Positions 47,990 through 60,154 are shown, counted from the stretch's first letter. The stretch: DNA of 64,000 nt from Castor canadensis (GCF_047511655.1 NC_133398.1:45327638-45391637), one strand, 5' to 3'. Made by a program: numbers and translations. Notes: generated by a model not told the origin, from the sequence alone.

Positions 47990-48665
47990 TTTTTTTTTCT
48001 GCTCGCATTTACTTTATTTTTTTTATTCATTTATTCATATGTGCATACATTGTTTGGGCCATTTCTCCCCTCTACCTTTCTGCCCCCTCCCTCTCCCCAC
48101 CACCTCCCCTTGCTTCCAGGCAGAATCTGTTCTGCACTTGTCTAATTTTGTTGAAGAGAAAGTATAAGCAATAATAAAAAAGACAAGCATTTTTGCTAGT
48201 TGAAATAAGGGTAGCTATACAGAGAAATTCCTAGCGTTGCTTTCATGTATAAATTGTGTTACATCCAAGTTGGTTCATCTGTAACTGATCTTTTCACTAG
48301 TTCCTGATCCCCATCTCATATTGACCTCTGTCGCTTTAAGGTTTCTGTATTAGTTCCTCTACAGTGGGGACATCAAATACTTTTCATGTTTTGGGTTTCC
48401 TACCTATCCCCATACCTCCCATGTGGGCTCTCCCCTTAGCATGTGACTCAAGTTCAACCACATTGCTGTATTTTCCCTAGATCTAAAGTCCACATATGAG
48501 GGAGAACATACAATTTTTGGTCTTCTGAGCCTGGCTGACCTCGCTCAGAATGATGTTCTTCAGTTCCATGCATTTACTTGTGAATGATAAGATTTCATTC
48601 TTCTTCATGGCTGAGTAGAATTCCATTGTGTATAAATACCATATTTTCTTAATCCATTTGTTAGT
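47990..48665 (-). repeat. 5'-truncated L1 3' end
   Basis: Closely parallels 38316-39000 of the full-length L1: poly-T, 'attcatatgtgcatacattgtttgggcc', the ccctccctctcccc run, 'gtccacatatgagggagaacatac' and 'ttcattcttcttcatggctga'. It is more diverged, and the ORF2-end region contains no usable frame. Confidence 0.85.
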
Positions 48666-48999
48666 AGGATACTGAAATTTGAATTTGATATAATTTTCAC
48701 ATCAGAAAATACTCTTTTGATTTTTTTTTCCTCTCAACCACTCAATAAGCTAAAGATCAATTTTAGTTTTTGTGGGCTATGAAAAAACAAGTGGCCCCTA
48801 TGCATTAATTTACTGGTCCTTCCTATAAATGACAAGGGTTCTTTTTTCCCTAAAAGAAAAGAATACCCACAGTATCATAATCACATTTAAAGCAAAGCAA
48901 AAAGTAATTTCTTGCTATCAGCTATCTAGTGAATATTCAGAATTATCCAAGTGAACTATAAAACTTTTCTCACACTTTGAATTCTGACCCTGACAAGGT

Positions 49000-49195
49000 C
49001 TAATTGTCTCTACTCCAGGCCTAATGCTTGCTAGGCAGATGCTCTACTACTTGAGCCACTCTGCCAGCCCTGGTTTGTATTGGGTATTTTAAAAATAGAG
49101 CCTAATGAACTGTTTGGGCTGGCTTTGAACTGCGATCTTCCTGAACTTGAACTCTGCCTCCCAAGTAGCTAGGATTACAGGTGCCTGGCCCTTCA
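49000..49195 (-). repeat. Inverted ID-B1 SINE
   Basis: 'aggcctaatgcttgctaggcagatgctctactacttgagccactctgccagcc' (ID) followed by 'gaactgtttgggctggctttgaactgcgatcttcc' and 'ctgcctcccaagtagctaggattacagg' (B1). Confidence 0.8.
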
Positions 49196-49739
49196 CTTTT
49201 TCTTTCTGTTTGAAACCAGATTCATTTAATATAGACTTTCCTATGATCTTAATTTTTCTAGATTATGCTTTTTCCCTTTCTTTATTATTGAAAGTTTTTT
49301 CCTTTAACTTATTCTTCAGTCACCTATATTTCTTGTAAGTGTAATTTGGATCTAGAAGCTTTATTAGAATGAAATTCAGGTTTTTGGTGAGTACTTTAGA
49401 GTGCTGTTATGTACTTCCTGTTGTATTATGTCAGGAAACACATAATATCTCTTTTAATGATATTAAGATTGATCCTTAGGTTCAAGTGGTGGATCATCCA
49501 TTCATTATAAAGTCCCCATCAGCCTTTTATACAATGGTAATTTTTAGCAGCTATTGGTAATCATTGTCTGGATCTGATGCTTTAAAACTGTCCCATGTCT
49601 AACCATCAGAAATCTCTTTAAATTTGTCCTGTGACCTTCTGAGAAGACTTTCAGTTGTCTTCCTTGCTTTCTGGTACTACAGAATATTTTAGGTTCCCTT
49701 TGTGTGTTTTGTTTTGATAGTTTTTGTTTGTGTTTGTTT

Positions 49740-49830
49740 TTTTGTTTTTAAGATAGGGCTAGCTTATGTACCCAGGCTAGCCTCAAACTTGAAATCTTCC
49801 TAAGAGTGCTGGGATTACAGGATTTAGCTT
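49740..49830 (-). repeat. B1 SINE (inverted)
   Basis: 'ttttaagatagggctagcttatgtacccaggctagcctcaaacttg' and 'gagtgctgggattacaggatttagc'. Confidence 0.75.
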
Positions 49831-51334
49831 CACTTTGTGCATTTCTTGCTCCCGACCCGAAATCAACTTTTTAGCAAGGAGTCCTGCTTTTTTGTTTGAA
49901 ACTGAGCCATGGTATTTAGAAACCTCAGTTTGTGCTCTCATGGTGTTCAACAGTATTTCTTAAAACGTAATTTTTTTATACTACTATGAAAGATGTATAG
50001 TTTCAAAGGAAAAACAGCAGGAATATATTCATCTGTATTGCCTTATACTTTCCTTTCCTTCCAGATAACTATTTTTTATTAACTTTGTTCTTTTAAAAAA
50101 AGGCAAACAGGCATACAGATTTATGTTTCCTCTTTCTTAGATAGAAGGTACACTAAACACAATATTTTCCCTTACTGTTTTTGCTTGATAATATTGTTAA
50201 GGTGATTACTTCATTGAAGTAGAAATTTTTTTCATTCCCTTTTATATCTGCATAACACATCATTGTATATTCATATAACTTCTTTGGCTTAGTCAACTGG
50301 TCCTCTATGGTATGGACATCAGAGTTTTCAATCTTTTCTTAGTACATATAGTGTCATTATAAATAGCCTTATGTATATGTCATTTTGTTCTTTTGTGAGT
50401 GTAACTTTGATATAACATATATAACTGGGTCAGAGGATAGATGCCTAATTTAATTTTGTTGACTATTGCCAAATCTTTTTAATGGGGGTTTTATCTGTTT
50501 TGCATTTATAGCAGCAGCGTATTAGAGTCCCCTCTTCCCTTAACAACAAGATCTGTTGTCAATTTTTTAGATTGTTGCCAAAATGGTAAATGAAAAATGA
50601 TGTTTTAGTATATGGGCAGTTTGCATTTCTCTCTTCACATATGGAAGGGTTTTTTTTTTTGTGTGTGAATTAAAAGCTCTTACCCATTTAAAATGGGATT
50701 ATTAATCATTTTTAGCATAGTTTATTTTCTAAGTGGTAGAGTAATGCTATACTTTAGTCAATATGATATACTTACTTTCCCAGCTGCATTGTAAATCGTG
50801 ATTCTAGCTAATATATTTTATTTTGCATTATTTTATATCTTAAATTTATTTTCTGCTGCATAATCAAAGCTGAATTCTATGCTTACTGAAAGAAAAGTTG
50901 ATTTTGGAATTCATTCTTTCTCCCTGATCCTGGAATAAATTTTAAGGAATAGATTTCCTGGGCATTTAGAAATAATGTCTCTTCTATTATGTTGCTCTGA
51001 TCTGTGAAAGAGTATAAAAAGCAGCACCAGTTACAGCTATCAAGATCAGACATGTAGACTCTTCTGGTCCTAAAGGTTTAAAAACTAGAAGTTATTTTAA
51101 GTTCAGCTTGAAACACTATTACTCATTAGAAATAAATTCTGTAATGTAAAGTTTTGGAGAAGTTATTATTATCTAGAAATAAGATATCCAAAATTTTAAA
51201 AAATTTAAAAATGTGCTGTTTCCAATAAACTTAAGATAATCTGTTTTTGTACATGAATGAAGTATTAATAGAACATTCTAATGATTGCATTTATTGACTT
51301 TCTGGGAACGTGAGTTTTGTTGTTTTGGGTTTTT

Positions 51335-51650
51335 TTTTGGTGGGACTGGGGTTTGAACTCAGGCTTCCTGCTTCCAAAGCAGTCAGTCTACCACTTGAAC
51401 TACACCTCCAGTCCATTTTGCTCTAGTTTTTGTTGTTATTATTATTATTATTTTGGTGGTACTGGAGTTTGAACTCAGGCTTCCTGCTTCCAAAGCAGTC
51501 AGTCTACCACTTGAACTACACCTCCAGTCCATTTTGCTCTAGTTTTTGTTGTTATTATTATTATTATTTTGGTGGTACTGGGGTTTGAACTCTAGGCCTC
51601 ATGCTTGTTAGGCAGGCACTCTACCACTCGAGCCACTCCACCAGTCCTGG
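51335..51650 (-). repeat. Inverted ID SINE with exact 116-bp tandem duplication
   Basis: Sequence 51351-51466 is repeated at 51467-51582 with only one base different that I can see (gagtttg versus gggtttg phase). Each unit covers most of the ID, 'ccattttgctctagtttttgttg' and an (ATT)n tract. A third, normal ID end ('aggcctcatgcttgttaggcaggcactctaccactcgagcc') completes the element. Confidence 0.9.
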
Positions 51651-51984
51651 GAACTTGAGTTTAAAGAAACAAAATAATAATTAAATTATGGAGAAACTAA
51701 GTTGGTCCTTAAAAAAGTCTTTATCTATAAGAAAAGCAATTTTCATGTAGATGGAAAATTTCACTTGATTTCAGCATCTAAACATGATCGTTTATTTATT
51801 TGTACAGTAATGTCTTTTAGTCATTGTCCCTGTGACCAAGCATGGAACCATGGAGACATCTTCTGTTCTTATTACCAAATCTAGTTAATGCATTTCCTGA
51901 GCATCCAATTTCCCCTTTTCCCCCTATACACTTTTTCTTTTCTTTTTCAAACAGTTTTATTTACTATACTTTGAAAGATTAAAG

Positions 51985-52101
51985 TTAGACTGGTGAGGTG
52001 TACCTGTAGTCCCAGCTTCTTGGGAGGCAGAGGCAGGAGGATCATTTGAACCCAGGAGTTTGGGGCAAGCCAAGGCAACATAATAAAACCCTAGTCTCTC
52101 C
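51985..52101 (+). repeat. B1 SINE, cut by the provirus
   Basis: 'gactggtgaggtgtacctgtagtcccagcttcttgggaggcagaggcaggagg' to 'caaggcaacataataaaaccctagtctctcc', then the proviral LTR begins. The missing A-rich tail may be the A tract just right of the provirus at about 57170. Confidence 0.75.
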
Positions 52102-52491
52102 TGTTGTAGGAGGGCTCAAACAGAGAGATGGGGCACCAAAGCTTTTGGGAAGAAAGTTTATTAAGCAAGCTGGCAGTGACTTAGCGGACTTGAGTCCAAA
52201 GGCTGAGCCCCAAGAACAAAGGGGCTCTCCTTATATATCATTTAGAGCAGGTTACAGAAGTGGGGGTTACAGCTTGTCCCATACATGGCCACATATTATT
52301 TCATTGGCTATTTTAACCTCTGGGGTGAGGTGACCTTTCTCTAGTCTCACCCAGGTGCTATTTGACATTCCTCAAATCCATTGTTTTCTGTTTGTTTGTT
52401 TCACTGTTGCACACTCATTATCTCTCAATATCTCCCTCATTATCTCTCATTATCTCCCTTCTTCTTCCCTGTCTTCCTGCCACATTCCCCA
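52102..52491 (-). repeat. Proviral 3' LTR
   Basis: Shares with the other LTR the blocks 'agtttattaagcaag', 'cacatattatttcattggctattttaacctctggggtgagg' (split here for length) and the pyrimidine-rich end. On the - strand it has TATATAAGGAGAGC (about 52221-52235) and AATAAA (complement near 52155-52161). Confidence 0.85.
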
Positions 52492-53339
52492 CTTTGATGC
52501 TTGGACCAATTTCTGGGTCAAAGAGCATCACCTTGATATAGGGGTTTGTATTCCACATTGGTCCTAAAGAACCACAGTACCAAACTGCAGGATTAGTGGG
52601 TTAATATCAGGCATGCTCCTAAGACAAGGAACATTACCCCTATTAAAGTCTTTAACCCACCTAGGGTTGAGAACCAGCCTCCAAACAGGTCACTGGGACT
52701 CCATCCCTTCCAAGTCTGCACAAGAATAATAAATATGGAAAACCAGAGTTTTGGTAATAACACTTCCTGCTCTGGTAGTGCGGATACATGAGTCACAGCT
52801 CCAGGCTTGGAGTTCCTCAGGTAGAGATCTGACCAAGGTTAGCAAGAAGAAAACATGGAAGGGACTCATCCTCAAAGGTGAGATAGGCAACAACTCAAGC
52901 TTCTGCCAGCATAGACTAGTCAGCTTTCAGAGTGACTAGAGCAGGACTGATGTCTCGTTGTTCATGGTCTCTTGTGTCTTGGGAGCAGGGTCCTGCCCTC
53001 CTATAGTGAACTGGAGCACTCCCATGAGAGCAATGAGCTACTCGGCTGTGGTGGATTCAGAGAATGATCTCTGCTACCTTAACTGTGGTGGGGATGGATA
53101 AAACAACAACAAAAGGGCCCCTCCAGTGGAGCTTTAGCAGCTGAATGTTCCATTCCTTTACTGAAAGAGCATCCCCTGATTTATAAGGGTGTGTGGGAGT
53201 GGTCGGGCTAACAGGGAGTCTCTCTTATCCAGTCATTGATTTTTGAGAGAGACAGCATCTGCTGCCTCAGGATAAGGTCACCTATTTCCTAAAGGTCCCC
53301 TTGCAGGCCCTTGACTAAAAGGGGTGGGCACCCAAAAAT

Positions 53340-54030
53340 AATTTCAAAGGGGGGAGAGTCCCATCCTCTTGATGGGGCTAGACCTAATCCTGAGCAAGGC
53401 AGTGGGCAGTAACTGATTCCATTGTAGGTGGGTCCTCTGGCATAATTTTTCCAATTGCAATTTTAGAGTCCTGTTTATATGTTCTACTTTCCCTGAACTC
53501 TGGGGGGGCAGTAGGGCATATGTAGCTTCCAAGTTGTTCCTAAGCCCTTAGCCACCAACTGTACCACCTCAGCCACGCAGGCTGGCCCATTGTCTGATCC
53601 AATAGTCACAGGTATTCTGAACGAAGAGATGATTTCCTTTAACAGGCACCCGGCCACTTCCCTCGTTTTCTCAGTCTGAGTAGAGAAGGCTTTACCCATC
53701 CTGAGAAGGTCCTGACAATCACCAGCAAATATATTAACATCCTCTGGCCTGTGGCATCTCAATAAAGTCCACAATCAGGTTTTCAAAAGGAGTTCCTTCA
53801 ACACTTTGCACTTCAGGTGGTGCTCTTGGCCCTCATTAGGGATTGTTTTTAGCACACAGACTGTACCTCTCAAATATTCCAGAGAGGTTGGGGACATAAA
53901 ATGCTGGGCCAAGGTGGTCTTGAGAGCTGTCCATCCTGAATGAGTTCCTTCATGGAACTGCTTGACAAATGTGGGACCCAGGGACTGTGGAATTGCAATA
54001 CAGCCTTTGGCAAATTTCAGCACCCACCTG
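53340..54030 (-). pseudogene. ERV integrase remnant
   Basis: Two overlapping frames at 53774-53484 and 53532-53344 together carry integrase-core landmarks: a GSDNGPA block (second catalytic Asp) and SSGKVEHINRTLK (catalytic Glu). A piece at 54023-53775 resembles the N-terminal region before the core. The frame changes between the pieces, so no continuous protein can be read. Confidence 0.75.
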
Positions 54031-54369
54031 GCAGAAAACTTCCTCCATTCTCAAACCAAGCCTGTTATTGTGAAGTATACCATGGATCCCATTCAGATAA
54101 AGGACACGGGAGCAAGGCAGCTGTCAGTGAAGTTGAAGTCTGTCCTCCTGTGAGAACTGTTTGTTTGGCTTCTCTATCAGCTTTCCAGTTTCTCTGAACA
54201 GCTGTTGTCTCTCCCTTCTAGTGCCCTTGGCAGTGCCTGACCACTACTTGCTTAGGGGCCGGCCATACAGCTTAAGAGTTGTCTGCTTTAGTCACCAAGA
54301 CAGCAGTGGCCACCAGGGCATGCAGGCAGGATGGCCAGCCTCAGGAAACTGCATCAAGTTGCTTTGATA

Positions 54370-55343
54370 AGTAGACTACCAGTCAATGCCAGGAACCTAG
54401 CAGCTGGGTCAAGACTCCCACAGTTGTCCCAGGAAGAAGGGCTTCATTACATCTGGCAAGTCCAGAGCAGGGGAGTTTGTGAGTTCCTCTTAATTTCTTT
54501 AAAGGCCTTTTCTCGCTCCTTTCCCCATACCATAGGTTCCTGTTCTCCCCACTTTTTGGCTTCATAAAAGGGTTTTGTCAAGAAAGTAATTGGGGATCCA
54601 GATCTAGCAGAAACCTGTAGCCCTTAGAAATCCTCTAATCTGTTGATGGGTCTTAGGGGCTGGTATGGAACAGATGGCCCGTCTCCTCTTAGGGTCCAGT
54701 TGACATTTTCCTTGTGATAGGTGAAACCCAAGGTATTTGACAGTATCCTGGCAAATCTGAGATTTCTTTCAGGAGACCTTATATCCTGCCTTCCACAAAA
54801 AGGAGAGAAAGAGGTGAGTTCCTTCCATACAATCCTCCTGAGTTGGTCCAGCCAACCGAAGGTCATGTGCGTAATGGAGGAGTTTGCAGCCATGCTGGTC
54901 AGCCGATAAAGCCTTTAGGTTGGACTCCAGGGCAGTCCCAAAGATAGCAGGAGAGTTTTTGAAGCCTTACGGCAATCGAGTCCAAGTCAGTTGTCCCTTA
55001 TCTCAGTACTAGAACTTTCCCATTGGAAGGCAAAGATGGGTTGGCTCTGTGGGGCCAGGTGGATGCAGAAAAATATGTCCTTAAAGTTCAGGCAGGTAAA
55101 GAACTTTGCCTCACCTGGGATAAGGCCCAAAAGTATGTACAGGTTTGGGACCACAGGTGTAAAGTAACAGTAGTCGAGTTGACTGCAAGGAGGTAGCCTG
55201 TCAAGAAGCTTTTGGATCTCAGTTTGGACCTTGTGATGAATGTAGTATTGCCTCTGGCTAACATGAATGACTCCCAGCTTTAATTCTGTCACCACAGAAG
55301 GTATGTTCTGAGCCAGCCTGGGTGGGTTATCCTTTGCCCACAC
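54370..55343 (-). pseudogene. ERV reverse transcriptase remnant
   Basis: A frame at 55343-54987 shows the RT palm region (CLNFKDIFFCIHLAP, then FAFQWE). The following segment, in other frames, carries the catalytic box at about 54862-54873. It reads Y-A-H-D instead of Y-x-D-D, so an active-site aspartate is lost. A further piece (54893-54624) corresponds to the thumb region (GFTYHKENVNWTL). It cannot encode an active enzyme. Confidence 0.8.
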
Positions 55344-55555
55344 TCCTGGAATCTTAAAGGGAACTCAGGCATCTCAGGAATCTCTTTCTTAGAGGCACAG
55401 AGTTGCCATTCCTGCTCCTGTGCAACCGTAAGAGACTCTTGGCTTCAGGCCCTTTTGTCTTTAAGGCTGCTGTGCCACCAGAGTCAAAAGTTATCTGTAC
55501 TGATTGGACCTAGGGGCCAGTCACCCAAGGAGGTGTGAAGTGAGAACTGGTGGGC

Positions 55556-55948
55556 TTAGAGTGAGCCATGAGGTTCAGGGGGCCTGAGGAAGGTGGGGTT
55601 GTTGCAGATCCAAGGACTCCTGGGCCTGGCCTTGTAGGTGAAGTTGTTGCTGGGGCTTCCCCGTCTGATGCTGCTTCCCCTTCTGAGGGTGGAGGTGAAG
55701 GGGCAGAAGGCAGCAGGTACAGTGGCACACGAGGGGGTGGGGTCTCCTTGGGGCCCCCCCGCTAATGTGGGTTTCTCTTGCTTTTTACATTTTTCCCTAT
55801 ACTTGGAAGCTGCTGCCACCCTGGCTTCCATGACCCTACATGCTTTCTCTAGGTGGGACTTTAGCCATGTGGTCTGACTGAGGACTGCATTCTGCCAGCA
55901 GTCGATATAAGGAAACTGATCTGGGTGTCCAGGCTCCCCTACAACCAC
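55556..55948 (-). pseudogene. ERV gag remnant
   Basis: A 130-residue frame with a gammaretroviral matrix/p12-like character: HPDQFPYIDCW near its start, then a charged segment and a proline-rich stretch. It has no capsid homology that I can see. Gag is truncated compared with a complete provirus. Confidence 0.6.
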
Positions 55949-56795
55949 TTCAAAATCTCCATTGACTGTGACCTTTCTACTGACCCCTCGAAGGGCTGTC
56001 CTACACCAAAAGCAGGCCAGTCTATTTCACAGAAGGTCCTAAGCCTGTTAGTAGTCAGCTTGACTCTGTAATCTCCATTAAATTCCTTTTTAAATATTCT
56101 TAAGCATGCCCTCTAGGGAGGTGTTCTTATGCTGACCTCCTCACATTCCTCCTGTTACCAGGCATCAGGACAGAGGCAGAAATTGAAGTGTTGAGGATTG
56201 TGGAGAGGAGGTAAGGGGTCCTCCTCTCTGGCACACATGGTAAAACAAATAACACCACTCACTTCATAGTCTCTGGCCACTCCTCTTGCGGGGATTTAGG
56301 CATCTCTTCAGCCATAGTGAGTCCATATAAACCCAGACTGGGGGCCCTGTTAGGGCTCCCCTGGAATGTGAGTTCCCCACAAGAGGACCCATGGATGGGG
56401 ACTCCGCATGTCCTTCACAGCTGGGCTGCATCTGACAGCACAGTACTTCCACCCCATTCCCTGAACCTGAGAGACAGTTTGACCCCAGAAAGCAGCTACT
56501 AGGGTCCCTCCACTGGGAGTTGATCAGACTTCCCTTCTGCCTCCTGAGGCAGGCCTGAATTTAAACCTGAGTTCTTACCAGTCTGATGAGTGGGGTTCCC
56601 AAGTTGATTCCGGAGCCTATCCCAGTTCCTCCGTGCAACTGAAACTTGCCTCCTTGGTTCGCTTGGAAGAGAGGCTTCTCTCCCCAGATCAACACGTCCC
56701 TGCTAGGGGAGGACCTCCTAGCAGGTCAGGGACACTGAGCCAGCAACAAGGAGGTGAAAACACCACCCTCCAAATCCCCAATAAGTACCCAGAAA

Positions 56796-57163
56796 TGTTG
56801 TAAGATGGCTCAGACAGAGAGACAGGTCACCAAAGGTTTCAGGAAGCAAGTTTATTAAGCAGGCCCGCTGCAACTCAGCAGATTTGTATCCAGAGGCTGA
56901 GCCTTAAGAACAAAGGGGGCTTTCCTTATATACCATTTAAAACAGGTTACAGAAATGGGGGTACAGCTTGTCCCTTACATGGTCACATATTATTTCATTG
57001 GCTATTTTAACCTCTGGGGTGAGGTGACCCTTCTCTGGTCTCAATCCAGGTGCTACCTGACATCCCTCAAATCCGGTTTTTTTTGTTGTTGTTATTTCAC
57101 TGTTGCCCTTATTGTCTCTCATTATCTCCCTTCCCCCTCTCTGCCTTCCTGCCACACTCCCTG
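56796..57163 (-). repeat. Proviral 5' LTR
   Basis: About 368 bp homologous to 52102-52491. The TATA-type box (complement of 'ccttatatacc', about 56924-56934) and AATAAA (complement near 56849-56855) are in matching positions. Confidence 0.85.
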
Positions 57164-58504
57164 CCTTCCCCCCAAAAAAGATTAGTATGATACACATTTT
57201 ACATACTATTCTTATTTTCCTTTCGTCTTGCTTTCCTTTTCTGCTTAATTTTTATCTTATTGTTTGTATCTATGAAACTTATTAATGATTTTTCTGGAAC
57301 AAGTAGAAAACAAGAATGTTAAATATAATTATAATTTATTTACAGTTTTAAATTAAATTCTTATCAGAGAAAAAGTTCTTTTTCCTGAAGTTAATAATCC
57401 CCTTTTTTCTCTCCTCTATAGTTGTCTGTGTTAAGTGTAGCTAATCATTTGCCTATGTTGCAATAGGCCTGTTTTTTCAAATATTCTAACCTATAAGTCA
57501 GGATAGACTAGGTTATGATATAGTGACAAATAATTCCCAAATCTCAGCAGCGTAACATTACAGTATTTTTCATTTACTCTACTATTCAATATGAATTAGT
57601 AAGGGCACTCTGCTTACCAGATTTTCTCAGGGACCCAGACAGGTGGGGATTTATCTGTACATGTACTGAAGTAGTTACATTGCGGCAGTTGAAAAGACAA
57701 CATGTGTAATAATGCCCCAACTCTTAAAAGCATATGCCTTGAAAGTATGAGCTACTGTTTCATCTGTTGACTGTTGGTTAAATATCATGGCTGTGCCTGA
57801 CTTTAAGTGGAAGAGTAGACTACCATCCTCTTGTGCACCTGAAAGGGTGAGCTACCACAGTGTGCCTTTTGGGCACCAGTTACTACATTGTTCCCTTTCC
57901 TGCAGGCAAAAATATCCTACCTCCCTCTCATCTTCAAACAATCTAAAATTCCCATCCAGCTACAGTACCAAGCCCAAAGTTAAGAGTCTCTGGGCGATGC
58001 ATAGTATTCTGAACATCAGGAAAATGTTGCTCAGGTGTTTCTACATCAGGTCCATATGATTCCTCTTAAATGTAGAGATCTGTGAGCCCAGAAGCATGTG
58101 TGTCACCAAGACCTAGGATACAATTGCAGAAGAGGAATATGATAATCAGCAGAAGTACACCTATTCAGAAAGAGAACAATGTAGATAACAGCTACTTGTT
58201 CGTAGACATTCTGAAATCCAAATAAGGGCTTGTTTCAAGGACCCCACTCTGGGAATAGAAAATCTTTTGTGATTAGTTCTTTCTTTTCTCAGGAAGGAAG
58301 TTGCGAATCCCTATTTGTGGCTCCACTTTGGGTTTCTGGAATACTCTTATAAATAATTTTTCATATTTATATTTATTTTATTCCATTACTCTTGGTCATG
58401 GTACCAGGGATGTGGGGTTGGTTTGGTCCTTTTTTTTAGTTTTAGTAAAAATGACCCTAAATATATAAACAGTATTTCAAAATTATTTCCATTATTTCTT
58501 TTTT

Positions 58505-58590
58505 TTAAACAGGGTCTTGGTGTTTAGCCTAAACTGGCCTCATACTTGCCCTGACTGGCTGGAATTATATGCATGTACCATCACACCCAT
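58505..58590 (-). repeat. Partial B1 SINE (inverted)
   Basis: 'aacagggtcttggtgtttagcctaaactggcctcatacttgcc' and 'tgcatgtaccatcacaccc'. Confidence 0.6.
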
Positions 58591-58619
58591 CTGCATTGTT
58601 TTTATTGTTGTTTCTTAGA

Positions 58620-58755
58620 GCTGGAAGGGATTGATTGTACAGCCCATTTAATCCTGTTCCTAATTACGAATTAGGAATGTAAGGTTAAGTATTCTTTCTG
58701 TGGTCACACATCTTGTAAATGGCATAGCTAAGCTGGTACCCAGGCATTTTGTACC
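58620..58755 (+). repeat. MIR SINE
   Basis: MIR core landmarks: 'gagctggaagggattg', 'aggaatgtaaggttaagtattc', 'gtggtcacacatcttgtaaatggcatagctaagctgg' and 'acccaggc'. It is an ancient mammalian-wide repeat. Confidence 0.75.
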
Positions 58756-58903
58756 AAAGCCATGTCTCCGTGGAGTTGAACCTTAATTGGCTAAGAGACT
58801 GTCACTTGATAAAGTGTTTTTAAAATCACAATACTTTGATAACTTGGAGTGTTGAACGTTTTTCTGCATGTAAATGTGTTAACTAATGACTCTTTACCCC
58901 TAG

Positions 58904-59004
58904 TTTGCAGTCTTTCATCTGGAAAATTTGGGACATTACTTAGTGGTTCATGGGACACCACTGCTAAAGTCTGGCTGAATGACAAGTGCATGATGACCTT
59001 ACAG
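58904..59004 (+). CDS. PLAA: PLAA exon 3, third WD40 blade
   Basis: The acceptor is acccctag (58896-58903) and the donor GTACAG at 59005. It reads (V)[19 protein letters not shown], then [14 protein letters not shown], which is identical to human from memory. It ends in phase 0. Confidence 0.96.
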
Positions 59005-59073
59005 GTACAGTGTTTCCGTGTGAATATTCTGGTTAATAAAGGTGTCTGATAGTTCTGTAGCAATTTAAATTGA

Positions 59074-59265
<192 letters not shown>

Positions 59266-59472
59266 TGAGTGCTATTTTCTCTAAAGTTTAAAAATAGAAT
59301 TTTAAAATGGTATTTGAAGGCCTAGGGACATAGTTCAAAGGGGCACAAGGTCCTGAATTCAAACTCTAGTACTGCCAAAAAAAGTAATTGAAAATGAGAA
59401 AAAGAAAAGAAGAAAAAAAATGATATTTGAAAAACACTAGTATGTTTAAGTGCCTTAATATGATCAAATATA

Positions 59473-59775
59473 GGGCTGGGTGTGGTGGCAGCACACACCT
59501 TTAATCCTAGCTGCTCAGGAGGTAGAGATAAGAGAGATTGCTGTTCAAGGCCACCCGAGGCAGAGTTCCCTATCAATAAACAAGCTAGGCATGGTCGTGT
59601 GTGTCTGTAATCCCAGCTAAGTGGGAAGTGTAGGCAGGAGGATTGAGGTCTGAGGCTGGCACTGGGGTAAAACTTGAGACTGTCTGAAAAATGACTAAAG
59701 CAAGGAAGGGCTGGGAACATGGTTCAAGTGGTAGAGTGCTTAAGAATTCAAAACCATTATCACTTAACAAAAAAA
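59473..59775 (+). repeat. Composite SINE trimer B1-B1-ID
   Basis: 'ggctgggtgtggtggcagcacacacctttaatcctagctgctcagg' (B1), 'agctaggcatggtcgtgtgtgtctgtaatcccagc' (second B1) and 'ggctgggaacatggttcaagtggtagagtgc' (ID). It is another example of the same three-part order. Confidence 0.85.
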
Positions 59776-60154
59776 GAGCACATGTAATTTTTATGATTTT
59801 GATATTTAGCATCTTTAATATGAGACCTCATAAACTAACTGAATGTAGACTAAGAAATAGTTGTCTAATGGAATATGTATATGCTGCAGTATGTGTACCT
59901 GTTGGTCTGCAGTTGTATCTTTAGTTGCCATTTAACGCATTTAAAGTACAAATTTAGGCATAAGACTTATTGGTGGTAAGTCAGCAGTATTATCTTCATA
60001 TCTGGAAGAAAGTATTGTTAGTACCTTTATATTGAAGTACGTTGTTTAATAATAACAAATTTTAGGATTTGCTAATCTTACAGTTTTGCACCATGTTTCT
60101 CTTATTATCTTTTATATTTCTTCTACAAAATCAGAGAACATGAGGGCTGAACAG

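Larger units (their letters stand above)
46722..48825. mobile_element. Mammalian-wide DNA-transposon-like repeat split by later insertions
   Basis: The left part (about 46722-46815: 'ttggcaggttttctgtaaaagatcagatactttaggttttag' and 'caactcttgtcattttagtgcaaaagg') and the right part (about 48670-48825: 'ttttgatttttttttcctctcaaccactcaa' and 'tttttgtgggctatg') look like the two ends of one old family. I recognise the family but cannot name it securely. L1 and SINE insertions fill the gap. Confidence 0.45.
52102..57163 (-). mobile_element. Degenerate gammaretrovirus-like provirus (class I ERV) with two LTRs, no env seen
   Basis: Two related blocks, 52102-52491 (3' LTR) and 56796-57163 (5' LTR), frame about 4.3 kb of internal DNA on the - strand. 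Both LTRs have TG...CA-like ends, a TATA-type box and AATAAA, and differ by eye at roughly one base in seven, so the insertion is old. After the 5' LTR, the primer-binding region near 56775-56795 best resembles a degraded tRNA-Pro type. It is followed by GGGGATTTGGAG, a typical gammaretroviral leader motif. Gag-like, RT-like and integrase-like pieces follow in order, all with frame breaks. Nothing env-like is recognised in the roughly 850 bases after integrase. It lies antisense to PLAA. Confidence 0.85.
45682..58903. other. PLAA intron 2
   Basis: A 13.2-kb intron without other exons. It holds ID/B1 SINEs, L1 3' fragments (47335-47900, 47990-48665), a DNA-transposon-like repeat split in two (46722-46815, 48670-48825), a duplicated ID SINE (51335-51650), a provirus (52102-57163) and a MIR (58620-58755). 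The 49.2-51.3 kb stretch has only an inverted B1 and a possible old L1 piece at 50240-50490. Confidence 0.75.
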
